DNA of 64,000 nucleotides from Malurus cyaneus samueli (lineage: Eukaryota; Chordata; Aves; Passeriformes; Maluridae). The translations under genes and the position numbers were made by a program. The first letter of the stretch is position 1; each line of letters begins with the position of its first letter. Below, one piece after another: positions 62,552 through 64,000 of the stretch. The notes beneath the pieces are model-generated. The model searched no databases. It saw only the letters and a list, made by a program, of their open reading frames with translations, and was not told the DNA's origin. Location: the NCBI GenBank assembly GCA_009741485.1, contig CM019218.1, positions 34,968,387 through 35,032,386 on the forward strand, in the 5' to 3' direction.

Positions 62552-62749
62552 CACCAAGGTTATTATAATGAATTTAAAATCTGTTTAGAAAAGGGTTCCT
62601 TTTATGTTGGACAGGCTCTTTAAGCAGCTCAAGAAGTATGAAAAACAGGAAATCAAACTGCCTCATTAGGAATTGACTCTGCTCAGTAATTAGAGACTAG
62701 AAAACAAAACAAGGAAAAGCAGGTGGCGAGTGAGCTCCAAGCAAGCAGC

Positions 62750-63150
62750 TATTGTATCATTTCAATGTTCTGCAGGCTAACAACATTATTTTTTTCAGAA
62801 AAGTGTTACTTCCACGGAAAAATGACTATGACAATCATCCAAAGTTTAATGGGAAAGCGCTGCTAGCTCAAAATCAATCCAGAGGCTGCTAACTTGGCTC
62901 AGTCTGGGGTTTAATTTGTAATTAGGCGGTATTTTGCAGCTTTTAAAAAGACAACTCTGTTCTCCAGCGTGGACTGCTCTCCCGCGAAAATCATGTTAAA
63001 AGTAATTACCAAGTGATCCCATGTTTTGCTGATACAATCAGATGAGATAACCCTAGACATTAATATCAATTATATCTTCTCACTGTAACCTTTGCTGAGA
63101 AAATGCTGCCAGTGATTTCCAGCAAATATCTGTTTATGTTTTAGTCATGC
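62750..63150. promoter_or_regulatory. Candidate conserved noncoding element
   Basis: AT-rich, repeat-free DNA has several homeodomain-type cores (TAATTA, TAATTACC) and GATA-like sites (GAGATAAC). This texture is typical of conserved vertebrate noncoding elements. It lies about 18 kb upstream of DLL4, and conservation is untested. Confidence 0.25.
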
Positions 63151-64000
63151 CAGAATAAGCCTTTGCTTGCTGTACTCACTTACTCCTTAATTTTTGAAGC
63201 AGTGTGCTTTTTGCAGAAAGCTCGCTTCCACCCACAATTATTTACCAAAACCCAATCTGAATTGTGGGAGAATAGTCATGCTTGAGGAGTGCCTGCTCTG
63301 CACCTCAGGGATGGTTGCAGGGCTTTCACTGACCCAGGGAAGGTCCACATTGCAAAGAGCAAACACTTGTGGGGACTGGATAGCTGTTTATTGACCCGTA
63401 ATATAAGTTTGTCAATAAATCAAATAACTACCCAAACAATTAAGCAGATAGATGCAAAAAATCTAAAAATGCAATACAAACATCATCGAACTTTTTTTTT
63501 GTGGGAGGAATAACGATAAAGGAAATGGTTGTCTTCACATGGTTCTCCTGTGGGCAGAAAATAGAAGCTACTTTTGTTGCACACATTTTTTTTTTCAGTG
63601 GGAATTTTAGTCCAGGTCTCTAAAAACAACAAATACTTACCAATGATAAAGCATGAGTATTTACCTACTGTTTACTGCTGACATCCTGTCAGGATATGGT
63701 GCAGCTGAGTGAGTGCACTTTGGCTCAGGATGGGTGACTTTGCAGGATGGAGCCCTTGCTGGGGAATGCTGAGCAAATGGAGGCAGCAGAGCTGTTATCC
63801 CTGGATAACTGGATGGGTATTTTATGGCTCTGTGGTGGCCTGTCCTTTCAGGCAGCCGAAGGCTGTGGCTCGGGGAGGGGATAATGCTTTGCACCGTGTC
63901 TGCAAAGGCTGGGCATGGTGCGAGGCAAGGCTGGCGAAGGGAAGCTGGAAGCCAGCTGCAATCAAAGCAGGTTCCCTGCTGTAAACAGGGTGTCAGCAAG
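63151..64000. other. Intergenic, nothing recognised
   Basis: No coding, RNA or repeat feature can be supported. VPS18 is expected beyond the right edge. Confidence 0.5.

Overview
This is a stretch of vertebrate, almost certainly bird, nuclear DNA. Multi-exon genes with GT-AG introns sit in long noncoding DNA. The interspersed repeats are CR1 LINE 3' ends and one solo LTR of a type common in birds. The CR1 subtype fits Neoaves, perhaps a songbird, but the species cannot be named from this window.

Two protein-coding genes are supported, both on the minus strand. CHAC1 (7871 down to 6815, three coding exons) encodes a glutathione-specific gamma-glutamylcyclotransferase. DLL4 (44592 down to 35382, eleven coding exons) encodes the Notch ligand Delta-like 4. 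The order DLL4 then CHAC1, both in the same direction, matches human 15q15.1 (VPS18-DLL4-CHAC1-INO80) read in reverse. INO80 should therefore lie left of base 1 and VPS18 right of base 64000; I could not recognise an exon of either.

Layout: 1-5454 is DNA downstream of CHAC1. 5455-8360 holds CHAC1 with its 3' UTR, CpG island, ATF4-type response element, CRE and a G-quadruplex motif. 8361-33600 is about 25 kb of noncoding DNA with CR1 fragments and a FOX:ETS-rich GC patch near 27.5 kb. 33600-44850 is DLL4, with a long conserved 3' UTR and an arterial-type factor cluster in intron 3. 45-50 kb is CpG-rich DNA upstream of DLL4, ending in a promoter-like island at 49.7 kb. 50-64 kb is noncoding, with a solo LTR, a perfect hairpin and an RBPJ/ETS/FOX/SOX-containing segment about 14 kb upstream of DLL4. 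A 15-base assembly gap lies at 62413-62427.

The two genes touch the same pathway: DLL4 activates Notch, while CHAC1 (also called Botch) is reported to antagonise Notch1 maturation as well as degrading glutathione under stress. The main anomaly is a 2-bp deficit in DLL4 exon 4 that breaks the reading frame just before the DSL domain; every other splice junction keeps frame. I found no undescribed gene system. The interesting content is regulatory.
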